This document shows positions 9,468 through 15,906 of a stretch of DNA of 42,381 bases, one piece after another. Position 1 is the first letter of the stretch. The number at the start of each line of letters is the position of its first letter. The stretch comes from CAZIWX01 sp964543125 (GTDB lineage Bacteria; Fidelibacterota; UBA8477). The DNA lies in contig CAZIWX010000013.1 of assembly GCA_964543125.1 (NCBI GenBank), positions 1 to 42,381 of the forward strand, in the 5' to 3' direction. The position numbers were made by a program, and so were the translations under genes. Under the pieces are notes generated by a model. The model did no database searches, was not told the origin of the DNA, and saw only the letters and a program-made list of their open reading frames with translations.

Positions 9468-10100
9468 TTTCATATAAGACTAACTAAAAATAGATCATTA
9501 ACCACCAAGTTCACCGAGAGACACCGAATCCGTCAGGGCCAAGCTCGCCTTCTTGGGGCGACAGGGAAAGGATGGCGATGGAGCGCGGAGGTCTCGGTTT
9601 TGGTAAAATCCGCCACGGGTAATGGGGAATGATCAGCCGGGAGTTGGGGGAGATTTTATGTTCCACCGGGATTCCGGACAGGGAACAGGAGTGGGTGGTG
9701 GATGTGGAGAAACGGCAAGATTCCTTGGTTTTCCGGCCGGGCTACTTTAAAATACCGGGAATTAAGCTGAAAGGAAAGAAGACTGAACTTGACGGTGACC
9801 AGCAAAATTGTCCGTGCTCGCACTCGCTGCGGAGTTAGGGGATGTTTGGCGTTGATTTACCCGGCTAAAGGGAAGGATGTCAAGAGTCCGGTGGACAATT
9901 TGCAGGGAGGGGGACAGTTGTATTATATAGAAACCATATATCACACCAGGTTCATCAAAAACGAACTTATAACCCGTTGTATTCTTGTAAGTTCTGGTGG
10001 TAATTTTGCCGGAGTATTATACAGCGCTGAAAGGGATCCGGGATGTTATATAGAAACCGTATAAACAATAGTTAGCACTACAAACATCGAAAGGGTGATA
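9468..10100. other. Long intergenic stretch upstream of the cassette array
   Basis: No convincing gene. It contains, in order: a GC-moderate segment; copy 1 of a 161-bp direct repeat (9692-9852); two near-identical 18-mers (TTATATAGAAACCATATA at 9923-9940 and the same with one change at 10046-10063); an imperfect inverted repeat between them (GAACTTA 9963-9969 with TAAGTTC 9988-9994, flanked by CACCAG/CTGGTG); and the first integron-type core site GTTAGCA at 10071-10077. A 69-codon open frame at 9629-9838 crosses the repeat but copy 2 is interrupted by a stop, so it is not called as a gene. Confidence 0.6.
9692..9852 (+). repeat. 161-bp direct repeat, copy 1
   Basis: Aligned by eye to 14777-14937 with no gaps: 161 positions, about 135 identical (roughly 84%). 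The most conserved parts are CCGGCCGGGCT, TAAAATACCGGGAATT, TGAACTTGACGGTGA and the last 20 bases (9833-9852). The two copies bracket the cassette island in the same orientation. Origin unknown; divergence argues against a fresh target-site duplication. Confidence 0.85.
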
Positions 10101-11363
10101 ATGATCGAAGAACTATATGAGGTCGTAGAAGATAAGTATTTTTCTTCTGGTGATTTTAATGGAATGCCAATATATGGACTTGATAATTTATTTGATATAA
10201 ACAGTGATGAATTTCGAGCCATGTTAAGACAAGCGATTGAAGATGAAATTTTAACTGCAAGATTTGATGGAAACCCACATATAAGAGCATTCTCAAAAAT
10301 ACCAAAAGACAAGGTCATTGAAAGCTTCGACACAGCTAATTACCCAGGTCACACTTGTCTCTATCCACATGAAAGAAAGCTGGTCAACTCTCGGAAATTA
10401 GAAAAATATAGCGAGGCTCCATATGAGCTGGAGTTGGCCAAGGGTGCTGGCCAGCTTGATTTTAGAACCTTCGATTTATCAGTTTTAGAATATTACCGAA
10501 ATGACCCGCGTTATTCGTATGAAACGGACTTTATTCATGGGCAAATAAGTATAACAGATGAATATTTCGAATCAGAAAGTGTTCCTGAGCATGATCAAAT
10601 ACTTCTTCAAACATTTGGCTTTGCGTATGATGACGATTTAAACAGATATGTAGCAGTGTTTCTTCGATATTTAGCAAACTTAAGCCCAGAGCATCAGAAA
10701 GTTTGGGCTGCAAAAGAAGTTAATGGGAATATTAAACTTCATCCTGATTATTATGCTTCAAGCATTCAAGGCTCATGGGGTTCAAGAATGTCAATATTTC
10801 AGGCTTTTGTAGAGGAGCTGAAAGTCATTAACGAAATGAGTGATTTGATTGGAAAACCACATCTTTTTAGGAATTGCTATAGTGATGAAAGACCTAGAGA
10901 ATTTGGTTTTCTTTTGCGTCCGACTGAAACGGAGTTTAACAACTTTATGCTTTTGTTAGACAAAATGATGTCAGACAATATCAATAAGAAATTCTTTGGA
11001 GATGATGTAGCGGTAGAAATCGAAGAAGAGCGCGATGATGGAAAAATTGTTGTTAGACAAAAAGGTACTATTCAGATTTTAGAGTCTTGGGTTAATAAAT
11101 TTTTCAGGACCGCTGAGCCAGAACCTATTGAGCAAATGATAGCTACCTTTAAAAAGGTCAGAAAACTACGCCAAAAGCCTGCTCATAAGGTTAATTCTGA
11201 TTCGTTCGATCAAGAAATATTTAAGAAACAACGCACTATTGTTGTAGATGCTTATGATTCTGTACGCACTCTCAGGATGATGCTGGCTAACCATCCAAAA
11301 GTTAAAGCCAACCCGCCGAAAATCAATGAGCAACTATTTAAGGGTGAGATATGGGACATATAA
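10101..11363 (+). CDS. Cassette 1 protein of unknown function with C-terminal HEPN-like motif
   Basis: 420 residues from ATG 10101 (AAGGGTG just upstream; an in-frame GTG at 10095 is possible). No signal peptide or membrane segment. Base composition is distinctly AT-rich relative to the flanks. Most of the protein is not recognised. The C-terminal ~90 residues are predicted helical and contain RKLRQKPAHK (Arg357...His362), an Rx4H arrangement as in HEPN ribonuclease domains, followed by Gln/Tyr positions and LRMMLANHP. Role is inferred only: a HEPN motif in a mobile cassette fits a defence or toxin-like protein, but it could also be a non-catalytic HEPN. Followed directly by attC1. Confidence 0.75.
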   Translation: MIEELYEVVEDKYFSSGDFNGMPIYGLDNLFDINSDEFRAMLRQAIEDEILTARFDGNPHIRAFSKIPKDKVIESFDTANYPGHTCLYPHERKLVNSRKLEKYSEAPYELELAKGAGQLDFRTFDLSVLEYYRNDPRYSYETDFIHGQISITDEYFESESVPEHDQILLQTFGFAYDDDLNRYVAVFLRYLANLSPEHQKVWAAKEVNGNIKLHPDYYASSIQGSWGSRMSIFQAFVEELKVINEMSDLIGKPHLFRNCYSDERPREFGFLLRPTETEFNNFMLLLDKMMSDNINKKFFGDDVAVEIEEERDDGKIVVRQKGTIQILESWVNKFFRTAEPEPIEQMIATFKKVRKLRQKPAHKVNSDSFDQEIFKKQRTIVVDAYDSVRTLRMMLANHPKVKANPPKINEQLFKGEIWDI

Positions 11364-11367
11364 AAGT

Positions 11368-11463
11368 GCTAACAAATAGCTCCAGCGGACAGTTTAAAGC
11401 GGCACTTATTTTGCGTTCGCAAAAACGTGCCACTTTAAACTGTCCGCTGAGCAAAGCGTTAGC
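11368..11463 (+). repeat. attC1, near-perfect hairpin
   Basis: GCTAAC (11368-11373) pairs with GTTAGC (11458-11463). The inner arm starting at AGCTCCAGCGGACAG pairs with CTGTCCGCTGAGC, leaving one extrahelical C and one mismatch in a stem of about 25 bp. The centre adds TTTTGCG/CGCAAAA with a two-base loop. The whole site can fold into an almost continuous hairpin, as expected for a single-strand attC substrate. Confidence 0.85.
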
Positions 11464-11474
11464 TACAGGGGATA

Positions 11475-12641
11475 ATGATTGTGACCAGAACCGAACGATT
11501 AGTATTTGACCTCTCGACGAAAACCTTTTTGTCATTCTGGACTTATCCAAATCCTAAACGAGAGGACAACAAAGAGTTGTGTGATCTATTGGTATCCTGT
11601 GGGCAAGATCTGCTGATTTTTTCAGTTAAAGAGATTATTCCTACTGATAGCGGTAGAGAGGTAGTTGATTGGAATAGATGGAGAAAGGCGGCTATTGATA
11701 AATCTGTTAATCAAATATACGGAGCAGAAAGATTTCTTGCCGAACCACGAAAACTGCATCTCTCTGATGGCTCTGAAATTCCACCTGAGATAACTGCATC
11801 TGATCGCAATGTTCACAGGATTGCCGTTGCAATTGGTGGTGAAGGGAAAATGCCCCTCATGTGGGGAGATTTTGGAAAAGGATTTGTCCATGTGTTCGAT
11901 GAAATTTCACTCAATGCTATTCTAGGTGAGTTAGATACGATCACAGATTTTGTTGAATACCTATCGAAGAAAGAAGCACTCTACGCGAAACAAGATCGAA
12001 CTGATTTTCTACTTGATGGGGGTGAAGAGGATTTACTCGCTTTCTATCTGACAAATGATATGGATTTTGGGTCAGAAGCAGATCTAATATCTCTTAGCTC
12101 TAATCTATGGGATTCCTTCACAAATTCAGAAGCGTATGCTCAATGGCGTAAATTCATCTCTGCAAGCAGCTTTTGGGATGGAATGATTGAACTTCTCACC
12201 AACGACCATCATGCTGGTAACTTGATAGGAAATGCAGAGTATGAGGATTTTGATTCATTGATCAGAACGATGGCGATGGAATCAAGGGCCTCCAGAGCAG
12301 AATTATCAAACGCTTTTGCAGATTTCTTAAGCAAACCAGAAACTCGTTCACGATTTGTTGTTGCTATGTCTGGTGTTGGGTATGTTTTCCTTGCCCCGAA
12401 AAGGTCGGAAGATAGAGAGTTCAGGAGAGTAGAATTAATTGGTAGGTGCCTAATTGTTCGTAGATATGCGGATGTCTCCCGAACTGTCATCGGTATAGCC
12501 ACCGAGAAACGAGATGAGGATCAAAGCTTCACCTTTGATCATGTCTTTCTTGATTTTGAAACATTTCCTGAACACCTAGAAGAAAAGGTTAGAGAACTAG
12601 CTCGTGAGACTGGATGGTTTAAGAAACTCACCCGTAGCTAA
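11475..12641 (+). CDS. Cassette 2 protein with PD-(D/E)xK-like N-terminal segment
   Basis: 388 residues; AGGGG precedes ATG 11475 by only three bases, so the GTG at 11481 may be the real start. No signal or membrane segment. The N-terminal ~90 residues show Glu34, Asp37 and a later IFSVK strand (Lys52) in the order expected of a restriction-endonuclease-like core (E...D...xVK), with basic helices after it. The C-terminal ~300 residues are not recognised. A nuclease or nuclease-derived role is inference. AT-rich like its neighbours; its last codons overlap the start of attC2, as usual for compact cassettes. Confidence 0.75.
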   Translation: MIVTRTERLVFDLSTKTFLSFWTYPNPKREDNKELCDLLVSCGQDLLIFSVKEIIPTDSGREVVDWNRWRKAAIDKSVNQIYGAERFLAEPRKLHLSDGSEIPPEITASDRNVHRIAVAIGGEGKMPLMWGDFGKGFVHVFDEISLNAILGELDTITDFVEYLSKKEALYAKQDRTDFLLDGGEEDLLAFYLTNDMDFGSEADLISLSSNLWDSFTNSEAYAQWRKFISASSFWDGMIELLTNDHHAGNLIGNAEYEDFDSLIRTMAMESRASRAELSNAFADFLSKPETRSRFVVAMSGVGYVFLAPKRSEDREFRRVELIGRCLIVRRYADVSRTVIGIATEKRDEDQSFTFDHVFLDFETFPEHLEEKVRELARETGWFKKLTRS

Positions 12642-12762
12642 CACGCGCCTGGAGCAGACGGGGAGAACGGATAGTGCCAACAATAAAGTCAATAAACACA
12701 GATGGTTTCGGAACAATCGCAATGTCATGGCAACCCGCTGCTCAAGCGCAAGTCCGTTAGCC
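12637..12762 (+). repeat. attC2
   Basis: GCTAAC at 12637-12642 is answered by GTTAGCC at 12756-12762. The inner arm GCGCCTGGAGCAG pairs with CTGCTCAAGCGC with one extrahelical base and one mismatch. The central region between arms is long and unstructured. Orientation same as attC1. Confidence 0.8.
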
Positions 12763-12773
12763 TGAGCAGGGAA

Positions 12774-13085
12774 TCAGGAGGAAATTGCTTTAGCGAGATG
12801 TTTCTTAGAAGCACCAAGCGCTAAAAGAGACTTAATAATGAGATCAAGTGAGACAGTTGGATCACCCGTTTCAATTTTGGCAACCCTGGATTGGCTTGAG
12901 TGGATAATTCTGGCAAGCTCAACTTGTGTTAATTTCTGCTTTTCTCGTAGTTTTCGAAGATCTGCACTAAGACTGAGCTTAAGATCAAGATATGCGGACT
13001 CTTCAGGTGTTAACCCAAGAAAGTCATCAGCTGATCCAATCTTCCAGCCCTTACTCTCCAGCCGTTCTCTTTTTTCCTTAAGCAT
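12774..13085 (-). CDS. Xre-family antitoxin (HigA-like)
   Basis: 103 residues. The C-terminal half is a Cro/C1-type helix-turn-helix (LRKLREKQKLTQVELARI, then SSQSRVAKIETGDPTVSLD). The N-terminal ~40 residues are a linker with LTPEESAYLDLKLSLS, common in antitoxins paired with RelE/HigB toxins of this kind. Its start overlaps the end of the upstream toxin gene by 8 bp, giving a toxin-first operon. It should bind and neutralise the toxin and repress the operon from the palindrome at 13418-13441. The operon runs opposite to the attC orientation, so it must carry its own promoter. Confidence 0.88.
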   Translation of the reverse strand: MLKEKRERLESKGWKIGSADDFLGLTPEESAYLDLKLSLSADLRKLREKQKLTQVELARIIHSSQSRVAKIETGDPTVSLDLIIKSLLALGASKKHLAKAISS

Positions 13086-13410
13086 TATCGTACTCCTTTA
13101 TTCTTCGTTTGCAAACATCAATCACCTTTTTGGGCGTTTGCTGAGTTTTCTTTTTGAATGCATCAAGAATAACAAGGGCATCCTCGTCAACTCTGTAGAT
13201 CAAGCGCCAAGTGACTTTTTCATCATTGATTCTCAACTCATGACAGCGTGCTCCAATACTGGGCATGGGTCTGGACTGAGGCATGCTCAGCTTTTCACCC
13301 CTTTGAAGCAATCTCAAGAGATATCCCGCTTCAACTCGAGCTTCAGCCGAGAATGGAGGAGTTTTGACTTCTCCATGTAACCAGACAAGCGGTTTATCAA
13401 GCGTATTCAT
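13078..13410 (-). CDS. RelE/HigB superfamily toxin (Gp49-like)
   Basis: 110 residues from ATG 13410; a GTG one codon upstream is less likely. Matches the phage-derived Gp49-like/HigB group: KPLVWLHGEVKTPPFS at the start, then EAGYLLRLLQRGE, the strand HELRINDEKVTWRLIYRV and the tail LDAFKKKTQQTPKKVI. In the family these toxins cut mRNA on the ribosome. Toxin-first order with an overlapping Xre antitoxin is standard. Complete, no disruption seen. Confidence 0.88.
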   Translation of the reverse strand: MNTLDKPLVWLHGEVKTPPFSAEARVEAGYLLRLLQRGEKLSMPQSRPMPSIGARCHELRINDEKVTWRLIYRVDEDALVILDAFKKKTQQTPKKVIDVCKRRIKEYDNA

Positions 13411-13417
13411 CACGAGT

Positions 13418-13441
13418 AATATATGTCAGGTATGATATATT
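13418..13441 (-). promoter_or_regulatory. AT-rich palindrome, candidate operator of the RelE/Xre operon
   Basis: AATATAT (13418-13424) and ATATATT (13435-13441) form an inverted repeat separated by 10 bp, beginning 8 bp upstream of the toxin ATG. Position and symmetry fit a binding site for the Xre antitoxin. It also provides the only promoter-like AT-rich stretch for this reverse-oriented operon. Confidence 0.5.
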
Positions 13442-13462
13442 GCAAACTAGATAATGACAGGC

Positions 13463-13583
13463 TATCAACGGCTTGGAGCGGACTCACTAAAAGGGATCGG
13501 TGAACGAAAATGACCCGGAAGGATAAGTTGTTTGTACAAAGCGGGACTGTGTTGAGAAGCCGCTCAAGCTCAGGCCGTTAGGC
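13463..13583 (+). repeat. attC3
   Basis: The right core site GTTAGGC (13577-13583) is canonical. The inner arms CGGCTTGGAGCGG and CCGCTCAAGC are complementary with one extrahelical G. The left core is degenerate (CTATCAAC, AAC at 13467-13469). It ends the cassette carrying the reversed toxin-antitoxin operon. Confidence 0.75.
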
Positions 13584-13598
13584 GGCAGCACAAAACAG

Positions 13599-13627
13599 TT
13601 GGTGCGTGGCGCGCAACACGCTATATT
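13599..13627 (+). promoter_or_regulatory. Candidate promoter of higBA, leaderless
   Basis: TTGGTG (13599-13604) and TATATT (13622-13627) are separated by 17 bp. The -10 element ends five bases before the higB ATG at 13633, so transcription should begin at or next to the start codon. No Shine-Dalgarno sequence precedes this ATG, consistent with a leaderless message. Confidence 0.5.
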
Positions 13628-13632
13628 AAGCC

Positions 13633-13911
13633 ATGATTCTGTCATTCAAACACAAGAGGTTGAAGAAATTCTATGAGACAGGATCAACGGCTGGGATCCA
13701 GACGAAGCATGCAAAGAAACTGAGACTCATGCTTGCTGCTCTGGACACAGCCATGAATATTGATGATATGGACATTCCCGGATTTGACCTTCATCCGATG
13801 AAGGGAAATCGAAAAGGAGAATGGGCTATTTCAGTAAATGGCAACTGGCGCGTTACCTTTCAATTCGAGAACGGTAATGCACAAATAGTTAATTATGAGG
13901 GTTACCACTAA
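13633..13911 (+). CDS. higB: HigB-type toxin
   Basis: 92 residues, the usual size. Conserved RelE-fold HigB pattern: a short N-terminal strand and helix (FKHKRLKKFYETGS), then HPMKGNRKGEWAISVNGNWRVTF and the final VNYEGYH. In the family, these act as ribosome-dependent mRNA endonucleases. The stop TAA overlaps the antitoxin ATG by one base (TAATG), giving coupled toxin-antitoxin synthesis. Complete and apparently functional. Confidence 0.92.
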   Translation: MILSFKHKRLKKFYETGSTAGIQTKHAKKLRLMLAALDTAMNIDDMDIPGFDLHPMKGNRKGEWAISVNGNWRVTFQFENGNAQIVNYEGYH

Positions 13912-14204
13912 TGAGTATGCATAACCCGCCTCACCCTGGAGAATTTATTAAAGAGGTCTATCTGGGACCCTACAATTTAAGCTCTCGAAAAGTAGCAAAA
14001 AAGTTGGGGGTTTCACCTTCTACATTTATCAGGCTGTTGAGTGGTGATAGTAATGTGTCTCCTGAAATGGCTTTACGCTTATCCCAGGTATTGGGGCGTA
14101 GTCCGGAGAGTTGGCTGTCAATGCAGGATAATTACTCTCTTTGGAGGGCGCGCAAAAGGGTTGATCTGACTGAGGTTGAAAAACTGGACTTCGCTGCTGT
14201 ATAA
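13911..14204 (+). CDS. higA: HigA-type antitoxin, Xre family
   Basis: 97 residues. It begins with the HigA hallmark NPPHPGEFIKEVYL, followed by a helix-turn-helix (SSRKVAKKLGVSPSTFIRLLSG, then SPEMALRLSQVLGRSPESWL), and ends with YSLWRARKRVDL. Neutralises HigB and probably represses higBA. The stop codon lies within the left core of attC4. Confidence 0.93.
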   Translation: MSMHNPPHPGEFIKEVYLGPYNLSSRKVAKKLGVSPSTFIRLLSGDSNVSPEMALRLSQVLGRSPESWLSMQDNYSLWRARKRVDLTEVEKLDFAAV

Positions 14205-14326
14205 CAAGCGCCTGCTGCTGATAGGGGTCGAAAGAACGAGCATGATCCGGGGGTAATTGTTGAGTCACAACAGCGTAACTTGGAACGAACGCTCTTGGCA
14301 CCCTACAGCAGAAGCGCAATAACTTC
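14199..14326 (+). repeat. attC4, degenerate terminal attC
   Basis: The left core GTATAAC (14199-14205) overlaps the higA stop. The inner arm GCGCCTGCTGCTG pairs with CAGCAGAAGCGC (14306-14317) with extrahelical bases. The expected right-hand GTTRRRY is absent; the sequence there reads AATAACTTC. This looks like the decayed right end of the array. Confidence 0.65.
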
Positions 14327-14653
14327 AGAGAACTACACCCGAATCATCACCTGAAACCCCAAGCTCTCACGGAACACCCCGAGACCAGTCGATTCCATCG
14401 AGTCTCGCCGGATGAGATCCGGAACCGGTACACCGGATTAGGGGTCCGCCTCTACACCCGGGCTGGCACGGATACTCAACCCGGCCGCACCGAATTCTCG
14501 GTACGGGCCACTGAATTCCGCCACCTAGTCCCGGCTGGCGCCTGGCAAGCCGCGGAGCCTGTTGGCGGTTCGGTTCTTGCCGGCTGCTCGGTTGGGCCGG
14601 GCCGGCGGGCAGGGAAACACCGCTACCCCGGCAGCGTGTATTCCCGCCGTTAG
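14279..14653 (+). other. Start-less open frame in the right flank of the island, possible gene relic
   Basis: After a stop at 14276-14278 one frame stays open for 124 codons to TAG at 14651-14653 but contains no usable start codon early on. It includes an ordered-looking stretch (RVSPDEIRNRYTGLGVRLY) followed by Gly/Ala/Pro-rich sequence. GC is much higher than in the cassettes. It could be a decayed gene fragment or simply a chance open frame in GC-rich DNA. No family recognised. Confidence 0.25.
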
Positions 14654-14679
14654 ATAATGATTAGACAACCGGGGAGATC

Positions 14680-14793
14680 ATGGCGCTTACGGTCAACCGG
14701 TATCCGGGATATTTGACGGACATTGATCCTGAAAAAATCATTAGCAGCTTCGTCGTCACCACCGGCAAGAGCGGAATGGGCGATGGATGTTAG
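14680..14793 (+). CDS. Short ORF of 37 codons, possible truncated gene start
   Basis: ATG 14680 is preceded at good spacing by GGGGAG. The peptide (MALTVNRYPGYLTDIDPEKI...) runs 37 residues and stops inside the beginning of repeat copy 2 (14777 onward). A good ribosome site with an abrupt end at the repeat suggests the 5' end of a gene cut by rearrangement. It could also be a chance ORF. No family recognised. Confidence 0.3.
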   Translation: MALTVNRYPGYLTDIDPEKIISSFVVTTGKSGMGDGC

Positions 14794-14937
14794 GAAGAAG
14801 TAAGATCCCTTGGTTCTCCGGCCGGGCTGCTCTAAAATACCGGGAATTGAGCTGAAAAGGAAGGGAACTGAACTTGACGGTGATCAGCCAAATTATCCGT
14901 GTTCGCACTCATTACGGAGTTAGGGGATGTTTGGCGT
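14777..14937 (+). repeat. 161-bp direct repeat, copy 2
   Basis: Second copy of the sequence at 9692-9852, same strand and identical length, lying between the cassette island and the LPP20-like gene. The frame that is open through copy 1 has a TAA here near the start, so the conserved element is more likely a non-coding repeat or a decayed coding remnant than a functional gene. Confidence 0.85.
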
Positions 14938-14975
14938 GACTCCCGCTCTATTTTTAACTGGAAGGAGCTGATTGC

Positions 14976-15677
14976 ATGAGAAACACGGGGTCTTTGACAC
15001 CTGCGAATCAACAAAATCCGTGGAACGGGCGGGAACCGCAGTTGACATCTAATTTTAGACGCTCAAGAAGAATAGTGAAGTTATCTATTTTAAAGGTGAT
15101 TCCCGGGTTAACTCTTTTGTGTGCTATTTTACTTGGCCTGGCGCCTGCTATTGCCCAGGATAAACCTGACTTGCCTGACTGGATTATGCATCCTCCTGAT
15201 TCCCCAACCGGAATCAGGGGTTTCGGTTCCGGAGACACCAAGCTTGACGCTATCGCTGTTGCCCTGGGTGAATTATCAGCGAAAATCGATACTGTCGAAA
15301 GCTCTACTATAATGTACAATGATAGTCTTATTACAAAGGCTTCGAGTAGTACAAGGTTTGGAAAAGTCAGGGTGTGGTGGATAACCAAGGATTTTACGGT
15401 GGAGAGTGATGGATCTGACTCTGATTTTTCTCAGAGAATATGTAAAGTAAACCTCGGAGATAGTCTCAACTACTATCAAATAAAATCTTTCGAGGAGATG
15501 TCCTCAATTAATGGTGAAGATAGGTCAGAGACTTACATAGAAGCGACGGGAAAGAATCTCAGGTTCAAAAATTTGCTGGATGAATTGAAAACAGCCGGCG
15601 TGGAAATAAAAACTTTCGAGACAGAAGATATATATTGGGTCTTAATGGTTTATGGCAGAGAGAACTTGAAGAAATAA
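14976..15677 (+). CDS. LPP20-like exported protein
   Basis: 233 residues from ATG 14976, with GGAAGGAG at good spacing. A GTG at 15075 would give a tidier signal peptide (VKLSILKVIPGLTLLCAILL...AIAQ) and a 200-residue product. After cleavage near AQD the mature domain begins PDWIMHPPDSPTGIRGFGSG, followed by a helix LDAIAVALGELSAKI. This matches the LPP20/LPP20-like envelope family, whose members follow the same opening with a helix of alternating Ala/Leu. The C-terminal half ends in a YWVLMVY strand. Exact role unknown; periplasmic or outer-membrane-associated by inference. Confidence 0.75.
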   Translation: MRNTGSLTPANQQNPWNGREPQLTSNFRRSRRIVKLSILKVIPGLTLLCAILLGLAPAIAQDKPDLPDWIMHPPDSPTGIRGFGSGDTKLDAIAVALGELSAKIDTVESSTIMYNDSLITKASSSTRFGKVRVWWITKDFTVESDGSDSDFSQRICKVNLGDSLNYYQIKSFEEMSSINGEDRSETYIEATGKNLRFKNLLDELKTAGVEIKTFETEDIYWVLMVYGRENLKK

Positions 15678-15759
15678 ATCGGCTGATTTGAATCATATTA
15701 AAAAAAAAGGTTCATGCGGGGTGAAGGATGAAGCAGTATAGATATTGAAGCCATCCGAG

Positions 15760-15906
15760 ATGTTTGAGCTCGAGAAGACAATGCGATCATTTTTTCAAAG
15801 ATTACCGGCCGAACTTCAAAAAATCATTTTGGATCATCTGGTCACACGGGGCGCAAACCAGGTTTTGAACCAATTCCAGGCAGCCTTAAGCAGAAATTCA
15901 CCCTAA
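15760..15906 (+). CDS. Possible small protein of 48 residues
   Basis: ATG 15760 to TAA 15904-15906. The peptide is helical and amphipathic (MRSFFQRLPAELQKIILDHL), ending QAALSRNSP. Its last bases overlap the last codon of the convergent ABC-F gene. No clear ribosome site, and no family recognised. It could be the tail of a lost gene. Weak call. Confidence 0.3.
   Translation: MFELEKTMRSFFQRLPAELQKIILDHLVTRGANQVLNQFQAALSRNSP

Larger units (their letters stand above)
10072..14326 (+). mobile_element. Integrase-less integron gene-cassette array (CALIN) with four cassettes
   Basis: Four units follow one another. Each ends in a region where a TAAC-type site and inner arm are answered 90-130 bp later by a complementary arm and a GTTRRRY-type site. 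Core sites are GTTAGCA 10071-10077, GTTAGCT 11458-11464, GTTAGCC 12756-12762 and GTTAGGC 13577-13583. Cassettes run approximately 10072-11458, 11459-12756, 12757-13577 and 13578 to about 14326. All attC-like sites face the same way, cargo is AT-rich and unrelated to neighbours, and two cassettes are toxin-antitoxin pairs, typical of stable cassette arrays. No tyrosine recombinase is present in the window. Confidence 0.8.

Noticed and set aside
9500..9530. ACCACCAAG...CACCGAGAGACACC motif resembling intergenic repeats seen in many metagenomic genomes
   Set aside because: Only one copy in the window and no repeat structure; cannot be supported here.
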